Shown: positions 1-8,926, counted from the stretch's first letter. The stretch is 64,000 nucleotides of DNA from Daejeonella sp. JGW-45 (GCF_029360805.1 NZ_JARKNC010000001.1:620001-684000); one strand, 5' to 3'. Numbers and translations are program-made. The notes: generated by a model not told the origin, from the sequence alone.

Positions 1-779
1 TGCATCCCCCCGCTTTTCATCAGCTTCATGTTAATCGCATGGTAAACACCTTTAGCTTTTTCAACATCCGCAAAGCGCTGCACCGATTCATCGCCGACAA
101 TAGCGACCGGGCTTCGTTCAGTGATCCAGGCGTTCGAATCAGGGTCGTCCTTTGCCATAGGCTGCTCAATCAGGACAACTCCCTGCTCATGAAGCCAGTG
201 AGCCATATCCAGTCCCTGCTGCCTGTCTAACCAGCCCTGATTGGCGTCTACGAATAAGGGCTTATTGCTTACCGAACGGATAGTATTAATGAGCTCCTTA
301 TCATTATCACGGCCGAGTTTCACTTTGATGATGTGGCAGTGTTCGCCCTCTTTGATCTTTTGAATCAGCACTTCCGGTGTGTCTATACCCAGAGTGTACG
401 ATGTTTTCGGCATCCGGGCCGGGTCAGTGCCAAAAAACTTATAACATGCCGTATTCTCCATCTTTCCTTTGAGGTCATGCAGGGAAATATCTATTGCAGC
501 TTTGATACTCGGATTGGCAGGAGCGATACTATCGAGGTACGCAACAAGCTCCTCGAAATCAAATGGTTCTTTCAGCCAGGACAGGTCTACCTTCGACAAA
601 AATGCTGTGGCAGTTTCCATATTTTCACCCATATAAGGCACCATCGAAGCTTCTCCATACCCCGTGAAACCTTCATGGCTTATTTCCAAAAGCATGATCG
701 GGGTTGAAGTGCGTGAGAATTTTGCAATGGTAAAAGGATGCTTTAATGCAAGTTCGAAAGGCTTATAAGTGATCTTCAT
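1..779 (-). CDS. Dipeptide epimerase (enolase superfamily), 3' end outside window
   Basis: The minus strand reads open from an ATG at 779 to the window edge, about 259 codons with no stop. The translation has the enolase-superfamily layout: an N-terminal capping domain beginning MKITYKPFELALKHPF, a Lys-x-Lys acid/base motif (KVKLGR), then successive metal ligands in FVDANQGW (Asp), LIEQPMA (Glu) and GDESV (Asp), followed by NMKLMKSGGM. This matches L-Ala-D/L-Glu and related dipeptide epimerases, which interconvert stereoisomers of murein-derived dipeptides for recycling. The C-terminal barrel strands, including the second catalytic Lys region, lie partly beyond base 1. Substrate cannot be fixed from sequence alone; o-succinylbenzoate synthase is a less likely alternative. 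Confidence 0.85.
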   Translation of the reverse strand, partial: MKITYKPFELALKHPFTIAKFSRTSTPIMLLEISHEGFTGYGEASMVPYMGENMETATAFLSKVDLSWLKEPFDFEELVAYLDSIAPANPSIKAAIDISLHDLKGKMENTACYKFFGTDPARMPKTSYTLGIDTPEVLIQKIKEGEHCHIIKVKLGRDNDKELINTIRSVSNKPLFVDANQGWLDRQQGLDMAHWLHEQGVVLIEQPMAKDDPDSNAWITERSPVAIVGDESVQRFADVEKAKGVYHAINMKLMKSGGM

Positions 780-959
780 AATGAGTTTTTGACAGTACGA
801 AATAACAAAATTTATTATGTTCAATACGATTAAATTTTGGGGGACCGCAACAGGTCTAACTCGCCAAATCACAAATAAACTTTTATTTTTTCAAACATTC
901 ACCTAGATTGCGAGCCTCTTAACATAGCATAAAATTAATATTGGCTTAACGTTGTCTTT

Positions 960-1715
960 GTGAAAAAAACCCTCCTTTTATTTTTATTTTGTTCCCTTTA
1001 TTTTACTTCTTACTCTCAAAACACTCGCTTAAAAGATAAAAACAGCATAGGCTGGTATGCGTTTAATGCTTCCCTGAAGTTAGATCCGAAATGGAGCCTC
1101 ACCGGTGAATTTCAATGGCGCAGAGATCATGTTATTTCTGATCCGCAGCAAGCTGTATATAAACTGGCCGTCAACCATCTGGTAGCGCCCGGGCTGAACA
1201 TAAGAGCGGGCGTCGCACTAGCCGACACTTACAACTATGGCGATATACCGGTTAATGGTATGGGTAAACAGTTTACCGAATACCGCACTTACCAGATGGC
1301 GGGATTGAGTAACAAGACCGGTATTGCTGAAAACAATCATCGTTTCATGCTCGAACAGCGTTGGGTGGGCAGGTATTCTGATGCTTCCCTGAATAAAGAA
1401 GACGAGTACGTATATACAAACCGATTTCGCTATATGTACCGGCTTCAAATCCCCTTAAAGGGAAAGGCAATTGCTGACAATACTCCCTACGCGGCTGTAT
1501 ATGATGAAATATTTATCGGATTCGGTGAAAATGTTGGCGAAAATGTTTTTGACCAGAACAGGTTTGGACTTTTACTGGGGTATCGCTTTTCCCCGCAAAT
1601 AAGGATAGAAGGTGGCTTCTTAAGTCAGATTGCTCAATTCGGGCGCGAAATTAACGGAAGAAACGTCTTTCAGCATAACAGGGGAATTATTCTAAGCACT
1701 AACCTGAGCTTCTAA
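960..1715 (+). CDS. DUF2490 family outer-membrane protein
   Basis: A 251-residue protein starting at GTG, with a Sec signal peptide (KKTLLLFLFCSLYFTSYSQ) cleaved after about residue 20. The remainder alternates short amphipathic strands rich in Tyr, Arg and Phe and ends in an aromatic residue (LSTNLSF), which fits a small outer-membrane beta-barrel. The pattern FQWRRDHVISDPQQ and the repeated RFxYMYRLQ-type strands match what I recall of the DUF2490 family of Bacteroidota. Function of the family is unknown to me. It stands alone: the upstream epimerase is divergent and the downstream sulfur cluster starts 65 bases later. Confidence 0.75.
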   Translation: MKKTLLLFLFCSLYFTSYSQNTRLKDKNSIGWYAFNASLKLDPKWSLTGEFQWRRDHVISDPQQAVYKLAVNHLVAPGLNIRAGVALADTYNYGDIPVNGMGKQFTEYRTYQMAGLSNKTGIAENNHRFMLEQRWVGRYSDASLNKEDEYVYTNRFRYMYRLQIPLKGKAIADNTPYAAVYDEIFIGFGENVGENVFDQNRFGLLLGYRFSPQIRIEGGFLSQIAQFGREINGRNVFQHNRGIILSTNLSF

Positions 1716-1780
1716 ACTTTACATTAAAACATTATTTCCCCGGACAATTATTACCAACTTTGTAGTCAAATTGTCCTGGT

Positions 1781-3169
1781 ATGCAGATAGAACAAATTTA
1801 TACAGGTTGCCTGGCTCAGGGGGCCTATTATATTACCTCCAACGGCGAAGGAGCGATCATTGATCCATTACGCGAAGTGCAGCCTTACCTCGACCGCCTG
1901 GAAAGGGATAATGTAAAACTTAAATATATTTTCGAAACACACTTTCACGCTGACTTTGTGTCGGGTCACCTCGATCTGAGCGATAAAACAAAAGCGCCGA
2001 TCGTTTACGGGCCGGAAGCTAAACCTGAGTTCGACTTCATATCAGCAAAGGACGGGCAGGAATTCAATGTGGGTAAGATCATACTGAAAGTCCTGCACAC
2101 GCCGGGACATACCATGGAAAGTACATGCTACCTTTTGATTGATGAATATGGGAAGGAACATGCTCTCTTTAGCGGCGATACTTTATTCATCGGCGATGTG
2201 GGCCGGCCGGACCTTGCCCAAAAGGCTGCACACATGACCAAAGAAGAATTAGCAGCTACACTTTACAGGTCGCTAAGGACAAAGGTGATGACCCTGCCGG
2301 ATGAAGTGATAGTCTATCCGGCGCATGGTGCCGGCAGCGCCTGCGGCAAGAACATGAGCAAGGAAACAATATCGACAATAGGGAATCAAAAGCAGTTTAA
2401 TTATGCTTTACGGGCAAACATGACCGAAGCCGAATTTATAAAGGAAGTCACCGAAGGGCTTCTCCCTGCTCCTGCCTACTTCAGCGCCAATGTGGCGATG
2501 AATAAAAAGGGTTACGAGAGTTATGATACAGTGCTCGGCAATGGCATGCGTGCCTTAAGCCCGGAGGAATTTGAAGTCGCTGCCGGGGAAACGGGGGCCC
2601 TGATCCTGGATACAAGAAATAATATTGATTTTTATAAAGGATTTATTCCTCAATCTATCAATATCGGTTTAAGCGGTGATTTCGCACCATGGGCAGGATC
2701 GCTGATCGCGGATGTAAAACAAGAGATCCTGCTTGTAACGGATAAGGGAATGGAAGAAGAAGCGGTTACCCGCTTAAGCCGCGTCGGATTTGATAATGTT
2801 CTTGGCCACCTGGAGGGCGGATTTGAATCCTGGGAAAAGGCAGGGAAAGAAATCGACCAGGTTGACAGGATAAGCCCTGATGAATTTGCCGGGTCATATT
2901 CAGCAGGCCACAAGATAATTGACGTCCGGAAAGAGTCTGAATATGATGCACAGCATATACAGGATGCGGAGAACATGCCGCTCGCTGATATTAATACATG
3001 GATAAAAGATATCGACCCCAAGGAGCATTTTTACATCCATTGTGCCGGCGGCTACCGAAGCATGATGGCCGCTTCAATTTTATTATCCAGAGGTTACAGA
3101 AATTTTAGCGAAATTAAAGGTGGGATTTCTGCAATAACAAATCCGCGTGTTCCAATGACAAAAAGCTAA
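1781..3169 (+). CDS. MBL-fold persulfide dioxygenase-like protein with two rhodanese domains
   Basis: A 462-residue cytosolic protein. Residues 1-230 are a glyoxalase-II-like metallo-beta-lactamase domain with THFHADF near residue 53, HTPGHT near 108, FSGDTLFIGDVGRPDL near 130 and YPAHGAGSACG near 180. That layout is typical of ETHE1/persulfide dioxygenases rather than lactamases. Two rhodanese domains follow. The first (about 262-355) has no Cys in the expected active loop (LLVTDKGMEEEA). The second (about 365-455) has the loop HCAGGYRS with the catalytic Cys. Family knowledge suggests oxidation of glutathione- or low-molecular-weight persulfides to sulfite, with sulfane transfer by the rhodanese. 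Two YeeE-type transporter halves follow within 5 bases, supporting a sulfur-handling operon. Confidence 0.88.
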   Translation: MQIEQIYTGCLAQGAYYITSNGEGAIIDPLREVQPYLDRLERDNVKLKYIFETHFHADFVSGHLDLSDKTKAPIVYGPEAKPEFDFISAKDGQEFNVGKIILKVLHTPGHTMESTCYLLIDEYGKEHALFSGDTLFIGDVGRPDLAQKAAHMTKEELAATLYRSLRTKVMTLPDEVIVYPAHGAGSACGKNMSKETISTIGNQKQFNYALRANMTEAEFIKEVTEGLLPAPAYFSANVAMNKKGYESYDTVLGNGMRALSPEEFEVAAGETGALILDTRNNIDFYKGFIPQSINIGLSGDFAPWAGSLIADVKQEILLVTDKGMEEEAVTRLSRVGFDNVLGHLEGGFESWEKAGKEIDQVDRISPDEFAGSYSAGHKIIDVRKESEYDAQHIQDAENMPLADINTWIKDIDPKEHFYIHCAGGYRSMMAASILLSRGYRNFSEIKGGISAITNPRVPMTKS

Positions 3170-3173
3170 AACG

Positions 3174-3737
3174 ATGCTGGATCTTATCAAACAACCATGG
3201 CCCTGGTATATTGCCGGCCCGCTGATCGGCCTAACCGTGCCTGTTTTATTAATTATCGGAAATAAAGCCTTTGGTATCAGCTCCTCCCTCAGTCATATCT
3301 GCGCAGCTTGTTTTCCTGCGAACGTTTCTTTTTTTAAGTATGACTGGAAAAAAGAAGCCTGGAATCTTTTTTTCGTGTTTGGGATACTGATCGGCGGAGG
3401 CCTGGCTGCGAGCCTGCTCCAAAACCCGGACCCTTTTGTAATTAATCCGAAACTCGCTGCCGAGCTTTCAGGCTACGGGATCACGAATTACAATAACTTC
3501 ATTCCGGCAGAAATCGTAAACTGGTCCGCGCTGTTCACCGCAAAGGGCTTGCTGATGATCGTGGCAGGAGGCTTCCTCATCGGCTTCGGCACGCGTTACG
3601 CGGGAGGCTGTACCAGCGGACATTCGATCATGGGCCTGTCAACTCTTCAATGGCCTTCCCTTGTTGCTACCTGCTGCTTTATGGTCGGCGGATTTATCAT
3701 GGCCAATCTTTTGTTGCCACTAATACTTTCGATCTGA
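3174..3737 (+). CDS. YeeE/YedE family sulfur transport half-protein (N-terminal half)
   Basis: A 187-residue integral membrane protein with about four to five hydrophobic segments. It carries the conserved YeeE/YedE signature GTRYAGGCTSGHSIMG near residue 140, in which Cys and Gly residues line a sulfur-compound path, and another Cys pair near ICAACFPAN (about residue 42). In YeeE/TsuA-type proteins two such halves make one thiosulfate-permeable channel; here they are separate genes. It begins 4 bases after the persulfide dioxygenase stop and ends 2 bases before the next half. Transport of thiosulfate or a related sulfur anion is inferred from the family and neighbourhood. Confidence 0.85.
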   Translation: MLDLIKQPWPWYIAGPLIGLTVPVLLIIGNKAFGISSSLSHICAACFPANVSFFKYDWKKEAWNLFFVFGILIGGGLAASLLQNPDPFVINPKLAAELSGYGITNYNNFIPAEIVNWSALFTAKGLLMIVAGGFLIGFGTRYAGGCTSGHSIMGLSTLQWPSLVATCCFMVGGFIMANLLLPLILSI

Positions 3738-3739
3738 CC

Positions 3740-4183
3740 ATGAGCATAAAAGAAAAAAATAAAGCTCCCCTGACTGGCAATATTAAATACCTTATCGTAG
3801 GTGTGTTATTTGGAATCGTGTTTGTTAAAGCCGAGATCATCAGCTGGTTCAGAATACAGGAGATGTTCAGGCTTCAATCATTTCACATGTATGGCGTTAT
3901 TGGAAGTGCAGTTCTCGTCGGCCTTGTCTCTGTGCTCATTATCCGGAAGTTTGACATCAAAACCCTTGGCGGCGAAAAGATCGTACTTCCTGTCAAAGCC
4001 TTTAGCAAAGGGCAGATCTATGGCGGTTTGCTGTTCGGGCTCGGATGGGCAATTACCGGCGCATGCCCGGGACCGCTATTTGCCCAGATCGGAACCGGGG
4101 CTACCATCGTGATCATCACATTCTTAAGTGCCGTTGCCGGTACATGGACCTACGGGTATCTGAAAGAGAAGCTGCCGCATTAG
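3740..4183 (+). CDS. YeeE/YedE family sulfur transport half-protein (C-terminal half, DUF6691-like)
   Basis: A 147-residue membrane protein with four predicted helices and the signature ITGACPGPLFAQIGTG near residue 115, equivalent to the Cys-containing loop of the other half. I take the ATG at 3740 (MSIKEKNKAPLTG), 2 bases after the preceding stop; an in-frame upstream ATG at 3650 would overlap the previous gene by 88 bases and add sequence unlike the family. It completes the sulfur cluster begun at 1781. A short hairpin follows at 4206-4232. Confidence 0.83.
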   Translation: MSIKEKNKAPLTGNIKYLIVGVLFGIVFVKAEIISWFRIQEMFRLQSFHMYGVIGSAVLVGLVSVLIIRKFDIKTLGGEKIVLPVKAFSKGQIYGGLLFGLGWAITGACPGPLFAQIGTGATIVIITFLSAVAGTWTYGYLKEKLPH

Positions 4184-4205
4184 AAATTATTACTTAAATC
4201 AAACT

Positions 4206-4232
4206 AACCCGGGTTATTAAGCTAACCGGGTT
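4206..4232 (+). terminator. Weak hairpin after the sulfur operon
   Basis: AACCCGG (4206-4212) can pair with CCGGGTT (4226-4232), followed by TTATTAA. The stem is 7 bp with no long T run, so termination is plausible but not certain. It overlaps the promoter element of the next gene. Confidence 0.4.
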
Positions 4233-4235
4233 TAT

Positions 4236-4243
4236 TAACTTTG
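4236..4243 (+). promoter_or_regulatory. TAnnTTTG -7 element, 13 bp before ATG
   Basis: TAACTTTG matches the Bacteroidota -7 consensus. The ATG at 4249 lies where transcription would be expected to begin, so the mRNA is predicted to be leaderless or nearly so. Confidence 0.55.
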
Positions 4244-4248
4244 CCCGG

Positions 4249-5238
4249 ATGGCAATACAGCTCTACAAACCATTTAACACGCTGAATTTCAGCAAGCAAC
4301 ATTGTTTTCTCAGCGGCGAAAGACTGCAGTCGACAGAAGAGGAGATCGCCGTTTTCCCGGTGTGGCTGATGCAGGAATATAAGCTGGAAGATAAACCGTT
4401 TAAGCTTCTTGACGAAAGCATGTCTACCTATAAGGACATGAGACTTCCATGTTCTAATGAAACATACGAGCTTGGTATTGAGCCTCTTGAAGATGAGATC
4501 CGCGCTGCATTTCTTAAAGGCTACGATGCCGTTGCCGAACTATCTCAAATAAAACTTTTCCAATGGATTGGAAAGATGGTTTACGGGATCCTCTTTAATG
4601 AGATCCGCATCGGAATTCGCCAGCAAAAAGCTAACAATGAAGAGTTTGTTTTTTCGCAGTCGCTGATCCATAAATTCAGCAACCTGCATATTATGCTGCA
4701 GTCTATAATCATGCCGGTAGAATTCGAGGGCAGTCTTCCATGGACGATCAAGGTCTTTAAAACGGATACAAAACAAGATCTTTTCAGTTACCGTGACGAG
4801 ATAAATACACTTACGTTTTCTCTTGGGATGAAAGATTTCGGGATCGTAGCCTGCCTTCAGGATAACGGCACCAATGGGCTCTATCACAGGGAAATTCTTG
4901 AGAAGATCAATCAGCAGCCCCTGCATCTTATACAGTTTGAAGAAATATGCGGGAGGTTCTTTTATTCGAATTACCTGTTTAACCGTTTGCCGGAATATAC
5001 GGTCATGCCCACGGAAGATACCATATATATTGAGGCTATGCCTTTACGTGGAATGAGCAATAAACCTCTTTTTGACGTGTGGCAAAATAGGGTTTATGGG
5101 CAGGTACTTGAGAATTTCTGGAAACCCTGGGGACTGGTGTTGTTCGAGATCATAAAAGACCCGGAAAAACCTCTTAGTTACCTGTTGGACCAGGAGGAGA
5201 ACTTCCGGCCATCTGGTTCCGTCGTACTGCCATCCTGA
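4249..5238 (+). CDS. Conserved hypothetical protein, unknown function
   Basis: A 329-residue protein that I do not recognise. It has no signal peptide or membrane segment. It opens with MAIQLYKPFNTLNFSKQHCFLSGE, where the CFLSGE motif resembles the first half of a zinc or HNH-type knuckle, but no second Cys pair follows, so I do not call a nuclease. The centre is helix-rich, with GKMVYGILFNEIRIGIRQQ near residue 108, and the C-terminus is acidic. It is a single gene with its own promoter-like element, convergent with the rhomboid gene. Length and composition are normal for the region, and nothing suggests transfer. Confidence 0.7.
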   Translation: MAIQLYKPFNTLNFSKQHCFLSGERLQSTEEEIAVFPVWLMQEYKLEDKPFKLLDESMSTYKDMRLPCSNETYELGIEPLEDEIRAAFLKGYDAVAELSQIKLFQWIGKMVYGILFNEIRIGIRQQKANNEEFVFSQSLIHKFSNLHIMLQSIIMPVEFEGSLPWTIKVFKTDTKQDLFSYRDEINTLTFSLGMKDFGIVACLQDNGTNGLYHREILEKINQQPLHLIQFEEICGRFFYSNYLFNRLPEYTVMPTEDTIYIEAMPLRGMSNKPLFDVWQNRVYGQVLENFWKPWGLVLFEIIKDPEKPLSYLLDQEENFRPSGSVVLPS

Positions 5239-5250
5239 TATCTTCAGGTC

Positions 5251-5886
5251 TTACCCCCTTCCCGTTAGCTGGCTGATAAAATAACCGGCAACATCCGGGT
5301 AGAAAATAATAGTTAGAAGTACGCCTGTAAGTGCCCCATAAAAATGGGCGTCATGGTTAATTGCATCCCGCGAATTACGCGATGCATACCAGCAGTAACC
5401 CAGGAACAGGAAACCGTATATAACCGCCGGGATGGGGAGGGGTATCGGAAATATGATCATCTTGTTCAGGGGGTAGAATAAAATAAAACTGAACACTACA
5501 GCACACACGGCACCGGATGCTCCCAGGCTGTTATACCAGAAATCTTCCTTGTGCTTCAGGATAGAGGTGATATCGCTGAGCACAATACTGGCGAGATACA
5601 ATATGCCGAACTGAACATGGCCCCAGCTGCTTAATGAAACGAGTGTTTTTTCGAGCGTAAACGCGAAAAAATAAAAAGACAGCATATTTACTGCCAAATG
5701 TCCCCAGTCTTTGTGAATAAGCCCGCTGGTGATCAGGGAATACAGGCGCCTGCCCCGGCTAACGCTGTAAGGGTGCAGCATGAACTTACCATATACCTCG
5801 GCATTGGAAAATGCATATATACTTGTTACTATAGTGAATATAAAAATTATCGTTGCTACCGGGGTATCGTTAATAAAGCTCTCCAT
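5251..5886 (-). CDS. Rhomboid-family intramembrane serine protease
   Basis: A 211-residue protein with about six transmembrane helices. The rhomboid marks are present: HLAVNMLSFYFF (the HxxxN element of helix 2), GASGAVCAVVFSF (nucleophile Ser in GxSG, helix 4) and HDAHFYGALTGV (catalytic His, helix 6). These residues predict an active protease that cleaves membrane proteins near the outer face of the inner membrane. The substrate is unknown. It is convergent with the 4249 gene and separated from the next minus-strand gene by about 75 bases, so it may be transcribed alone. Confidence 0.92.
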   Translation of the reverse strand: MESFINDTPVATIIFIFTIVTSIYAFSNAEVYGKFMLHPYSVSRGRRLYSLITSGLIHKDWGHLAVNMLSFYFFAFTLEKTLVSLSSWGHVQFGILYLASIVLSDITSILKHKEDFWYNSLGASGAVCAVVFSFILFYPLNKMIIFPIPLPIPAVIYGFLFLGYCWYASRNSRDAINHDAHFYGALTGVLLTIIFYPDVAGYFISQLTGRG

Positions 5887-5960
5887 TATATCAGTTCTCT
5901 TCTAGTGCTGGTTAATCGCCCGAAGGCTGCGTAAATAAATTTTTTCCAGCACCAAATATA

Positions 5961-6215
5961 CTATACGCCGAGCATATCTATCTGTTCCGCCAGTTTCCTG
6001 TCCTTATCTGTTATCTTATTTCCGGCACTATGTGTGCTCAAACTAATATTTACTTTATTGTATGAATTACTCCAATCCGGGTGGTGGTCCATTTTTTCGG
6101 CTAAAAGGGCGACCTTTGACATGAAGCCCCAGGCACTTACAAAGTCTTTAAATTTAAATTCCCTGATAAGTGATTCTGAGTTTGTTTCAGGGTCTGTTGT
6201 TTCTTTCCAGCTCAT
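5961..6215 (-). CDS. 4a-hydroxytetrahydrobiopterin dehydratase (PCD/DCoH)
   Basis: An 84-residue protein of typical PCD length. The family motif [27 protein letters not shown] supplies the catalytic His pair and the following beta strand; [21 protein letters not shown] is the preceding helix. The enzyme dehydrates 4a-hydroxytetrahydrobiopterin to regenerate the pterin cofactor of aromatic amino-acid hydroxylases. No hydroxylase gene lies in this window. Its start overlaps the stop of the upstream MmcQ gene by 4 bases, so the two are translationally coupled. Confidence 0.93.
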   Translation of the reverse strand: MSWKETTDPETNSESLIREFKFKDFVSAWGFMSKVALLAEKMDHHPDWSNSYNKVNISLSTHSAGNKITDKDRKLAEQIDMLGV

Positions 6216-6556
6216 ATCAATGTTTGTTTACTTTTGGGAAGACTCTTCACAACGAGGTCGTATGAATGGTCTATCATTTCCTTTAACTGCACATCATTTA
6301 ACTTTCCGTTCATAAAAACAGTGTTCCAGTGGATTTTGTTCATATGATATCCCGGCTGCACTTCTTCGTATTCCTCGCGCAGGGAAACTGCTTTCTCGGG
6401 GTCGCATTTTACGTTAAACCTGTCAGCCTGATCGAGCCCGGCGAGAAGAAATATCTTATCCATCACTTTAAACACAATTGTTTCTTCTCCAAAAGGGAAA
6501 GTTTCCTGTACCCGGCTTTTTGAAAGACAATAATCGCGTAAGGTTTCAATGTTCAT
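6212..6556 (-). CDS. MmcQ/YjbR family protein
   Basis: A 114-residue protein, [25 protein letters not shown], with the CyaY-like fold pattern of MmcQ/YjbR proteins (DUF419). Conserved marks include [20 protein letters not shown] near residue 20 and [14 protein letters not shown] near residue 72. I place the start at the ATG at 6556, because the 15 extra residues given by the in-frame ATG at 6601 are atypical. Members are often called DNA-binding, but the biochemical role is not established. It is the first gene of a two-gene unit with the pterin dehydratase. Confidence 0.87.
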   Translation of the reverse strand: MNIETLRDYCLSKSRVQETFPFGEETIVFKVMDKIFLLAGLDQADRFNVKCDPEKAVSLREEYEEVQPGYHMNKIHWNTVFMNGKLNDVQLKEMIDHSYDLVVKSLPKSKQTLI

Positions 6557-6607
6557 GTTTAATGGAATAATAGTTGCCGATGTAGAAGGCGGGTAATACA
6601 ATTGATC

Positions 6608-6615
6608 TATTTTTG
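6608..6615 (+). promoter_or_regulatory. TAnnTTTG -7 element of pepT
   Basis: TATTTTTG lies exactly 30 bp before the pepT ATG. The bases just before the start are A-rich (AGCAAAAATG), as in other Bacteroidota leaders without a Shine-Dalgarno sequence. Confidence 0.6.
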
Positions 6616-6637
6616 TACTTAATAAAATTAAGCAAAA

Positions 6638-7891
6638 ATGAGTGTCTCTGAAAATATAAGCTATACCGTTGTTGAACGGTTCATAAAATATACATCGATC
6701 GATACCCAGTCGGATCCTTCGTCAGGCACTTGCCCTTCAACTGAAAAGCAAAAGGACCTTGCGAGACTGCTCGTTGCAGAGCTTTTTGAAATGGGTATAG
6801 CCGATGCGCACCATGACGACAACGGCTATGTGTATGCCACCATCCCGGCAAATACGAAGAAAAAAGTTCCGGTAATATGTTTTTGCTCGCATATGGATAC
6901 GTCGCCTGACTGCAGCGGAAAGGATGTGAGAGCGATCATACATGAAAATTATCAGGGCCAGGATATTATACTACCTGATGACCCTACCCAAATATTGAGA
7001 ATGAAAGACCATCCTGACCTGAAAGACCAGATAGGCAATGATATTATTACGGCAAGCGGTACTACCTTGCTTGGCGCCGATAATAAGGCGGGATTGGCGG
7101 AAATAATGGATGCCGCTAACTTTTTAGTATCGCATCCTGAATATAAGCACGGAGCAATTAAAATCTTATTTACACCTGATGAAGAGATCGGCCGGGGTGT
7201 GGATAGGGTTGATCTCAAAAAATTAAATGCTGAATTTGCTTATACTGTTGATGGCGAAACTGTAGGCTCGATAGAGAACGAAACCTTTTCTGCCGATGGT
7301 GTTAAAGTGGTGATAAACGGCGTGAGCAGTCATCCTGGTTTTGCCCGCGGGAAAATGGAAAGCGCTATCAAGATAGCATCTCAGGTTTTAGCTTGTCTCC
7401 CAAAGGAAAAACTCTCTCCCGAAAGCACTTCAGATAAAGATGGTTTCATTCACCCGGTTTCAATTTCCGGAACAGTGGAACAAGCTACCATAGAACTGAT
7501 CATGCGGGACTTCAACGCCCTTTCCCTTAAAAGCCACGAAAGGATCCTCGAGGTTATCATCGAGGAGGTACTACAAGAATATCCTAATTCTACTTACAAA
7601 CTGGTAGTCGAAGAGCAATACCGGAATATGAAGGAAATAATTGACCGTCACCCCAAAATAATGGAACTCGGAATTAAGGCTATTGAACGGAGCGGGTTGA
7701 AAGCAAAGCTCCAGAGCATCAGGGGTGGTACTGATGGCTCGCGATTATCATTCATGGGCCTGCCCTGTCCCAACATTTTCGCGGGCGAACACGCCTTCCA
7801 CGGCAAGCAGGAATGGGTTTCTGTTCAGGATATGCAAAAAGCTGTTCTTACGATCATTCACCTGGCTCTGCTTTGGGAAGAAGAGAGCTGA
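6638..7891 (+). CDS. pepT: Peptidase T (tripeptide aminopeptidase)
   Basis: A 417-residue M20 family cytosolic metallopeptidase that removes N-terminal residues from tripeptides. The dinuclear zinc site is visible: SHMDTSPDCSG near residue 89 (His and Asp), GADNKAGLAEIMDA near 150 (bridging Asp), TPDEEIGRGVD near 185 (Glu-Glu) and GGTDGSRLSFMG near 366, with the final His in FAGEHAFHGKQEW near 385. Full family length. It is a single gene with a clear -7 element 30 bp upstream. Confidence 0.96.
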   Translation: MSVSENISYTVVERFIKYTSIDTQSDPSSGTCPSTEKQKDLARLLVAELFEMGIADAHHDDNGYVYATIPANTKKKVPVICFCSHMDTSPDCSGKDVRAIIHENYQGQDIILPDDPTQILRMKDHPDLKDQIGNDIITASGTTLLGADNKAGLAEIMDAANFLVSHPEYKHGAIKILFTPDEEIGRGVDRVDLKKLNAEFAYTVDGETVGSIENETFSADGVKVVINGVSSHPGFARGKMESAIKIASQVLACLPKEKLSPESTSDKDGFIHPVSISGTVEQATIELIMRDFNALSLKSHERILEVIIEEVLQEYPNSTYKLVVEEQYRNMKEIIDRHPKIMELGIKAIERSGLKAKLQSIRGGTDGSRLSFMGLPCPNIFAGEHAFHGKQEWVSVQDMQKAVLTIIHLALLWEEES

Positions 7892-7914
7892 GTTCAACCG
7901 CAGTTATCGTTTCC

Positions 7915-7922
7915 TATATTTG
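7915..7922 (+). promoter_or_regulatory. TAnnTTTG element upstream of the CBM9-like gene
   Basis: TATATTTG lies 126 bp before the ATG at 8041. If used, it gives a 5' untranslated leader of roughly 115 bases. I see no recognisable riboswitch or small ORF in that leader. Confidence 0.45.
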
Positions 7923-8040
7923 CGTGCCCTTTATAAATGTTACGTTGGTGAAAATTCAAATAGCGAGAAATCCCGTATGTGATTAGTGTAATTTACTTAC
8001 AACAGGTTTAAACCTTAACTTATAGTCTAAACTCCAGAAG

Positions 8041-8817
8041 ATGATCAAAAGAAAAAGTGCTGTGATAGCCGTTGCTTATGTCGCTTTACTCCATTTAAGT
8101 CCTGTATACGCTCAAAAAAAAGCAGAACTGATAACCACCGTATGGGCAGATAAAACAATTGTTGCAGACGGTAATCTGGGCGACTGGCAAGACAGCCTTA
8201 CATACTACAATGACGCCACAAGGCTTAGGTACAGCCTCGCTAATGATGATAAGAATATTTACCTGGCTTTAAAGAGTGATTCCAGGGAAGACCTGACCAG
8301 GATCCTGGCGGGTGGAATAAGCTTTTCTGCAAATATCGAGGGCAAAAAGAAGGATCCGCCTACGGTGATATTCCCGGTTCTCGACCGCACACCTGGCAAG
8401 CCCCGTAATATTAAGGAGCAGCCTGAAATGGAGGAAAGGCAGAACCAGATCCTTTCCAGGATAAAAGATATTAAAGTAAGGGGCTTCAAAGAAATAATTG
8501 ACGGAGGCATCTCTCTGCAAAACATGTATGGTATACGCGCTGCTGCCGGCTTTGATAAAGAAAATAAGCTCGTTCAGGAGATCATCATTCCCTTAAGCCT
8601 GCTGAATTTAAGCATATCCAACCCGGGGGACGTAATTTACAATATTAAGATCAATGGATTACCGGGACCTTCTGCTAATATGTCGCGGCAGAATATGCCA
8701 CGCCAGCAAATGGGTGGTATGTACGGCAGCCCGTTCCCGCAGCGCAGCATGCCCCTGAATAAGCTACAAACATCAACCGATTTCTACATAAAAAGCAGCC
8801 TGGCTACGAGACAATAA
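8041..8817 (+). CDS. Secreted protein with CBM9-like domain
   Basis: A 258-residue protein with a signal peptide ending near YAQKK (residue 25). Residues 30-90 (VADGNLGDWQDS, followed by YSLANDDKNIYLALKSD) look like the start of a carbohydrate-binding-module-9 / DOMON-like beta sandwich of the kind fused to many Bacteroidota surface proteins. The C-terminal 45 residues are rich in Met, Gln, Arg and Pro (SRQNMPRQQMGGMYG), a likely disordered tail. No catalytic domain is present. It lies upstream of a secreted PIG-L deacetylase, about 110 bases away, so a shared envelope or glycan role is possible but unproven. Confidence 0.68.
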   Translation: MIKRKSAVIAVAYVALLHLSPVYAQKKAELITTVWADKTIVADGNLGDWQDSLTYYNDATRLRYSLANDDKNIYLALKSDSREDLTRILAGGISFSANIEGKKKDPPTVIFPVLDRTPGKPRNIKEQPEMEERQNQILSRIKDIKVRGFKEIIDGGISLQNMYGIRAAAGFDKENKLVQEIIIPLSLLNLSISNPGDVIYNIKINGLPGPSANMSRQNMPRQQMGGMYGSPFPQRSMPLNKLQTSTDFYIKSSLATRQ

Positions 8818-8926
8818 AATCAACTTGCTGACAGCACTCCTGAACTTTTAATTACGTTATGTGGTAACGTACACGTTATTGTTTACATGATTTTTTTTAT
8901 ATTAGGATTGAAAAACCACCCTGATA

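Noticed and set aside
8817-8926. Possible RNA gene or riboswitch between the CBM9-like and PIG-L genes
   Set aside because: Only an AT-rich stretch with an ACGTTATGTGGTAACGT-like dyad; too weak to call.
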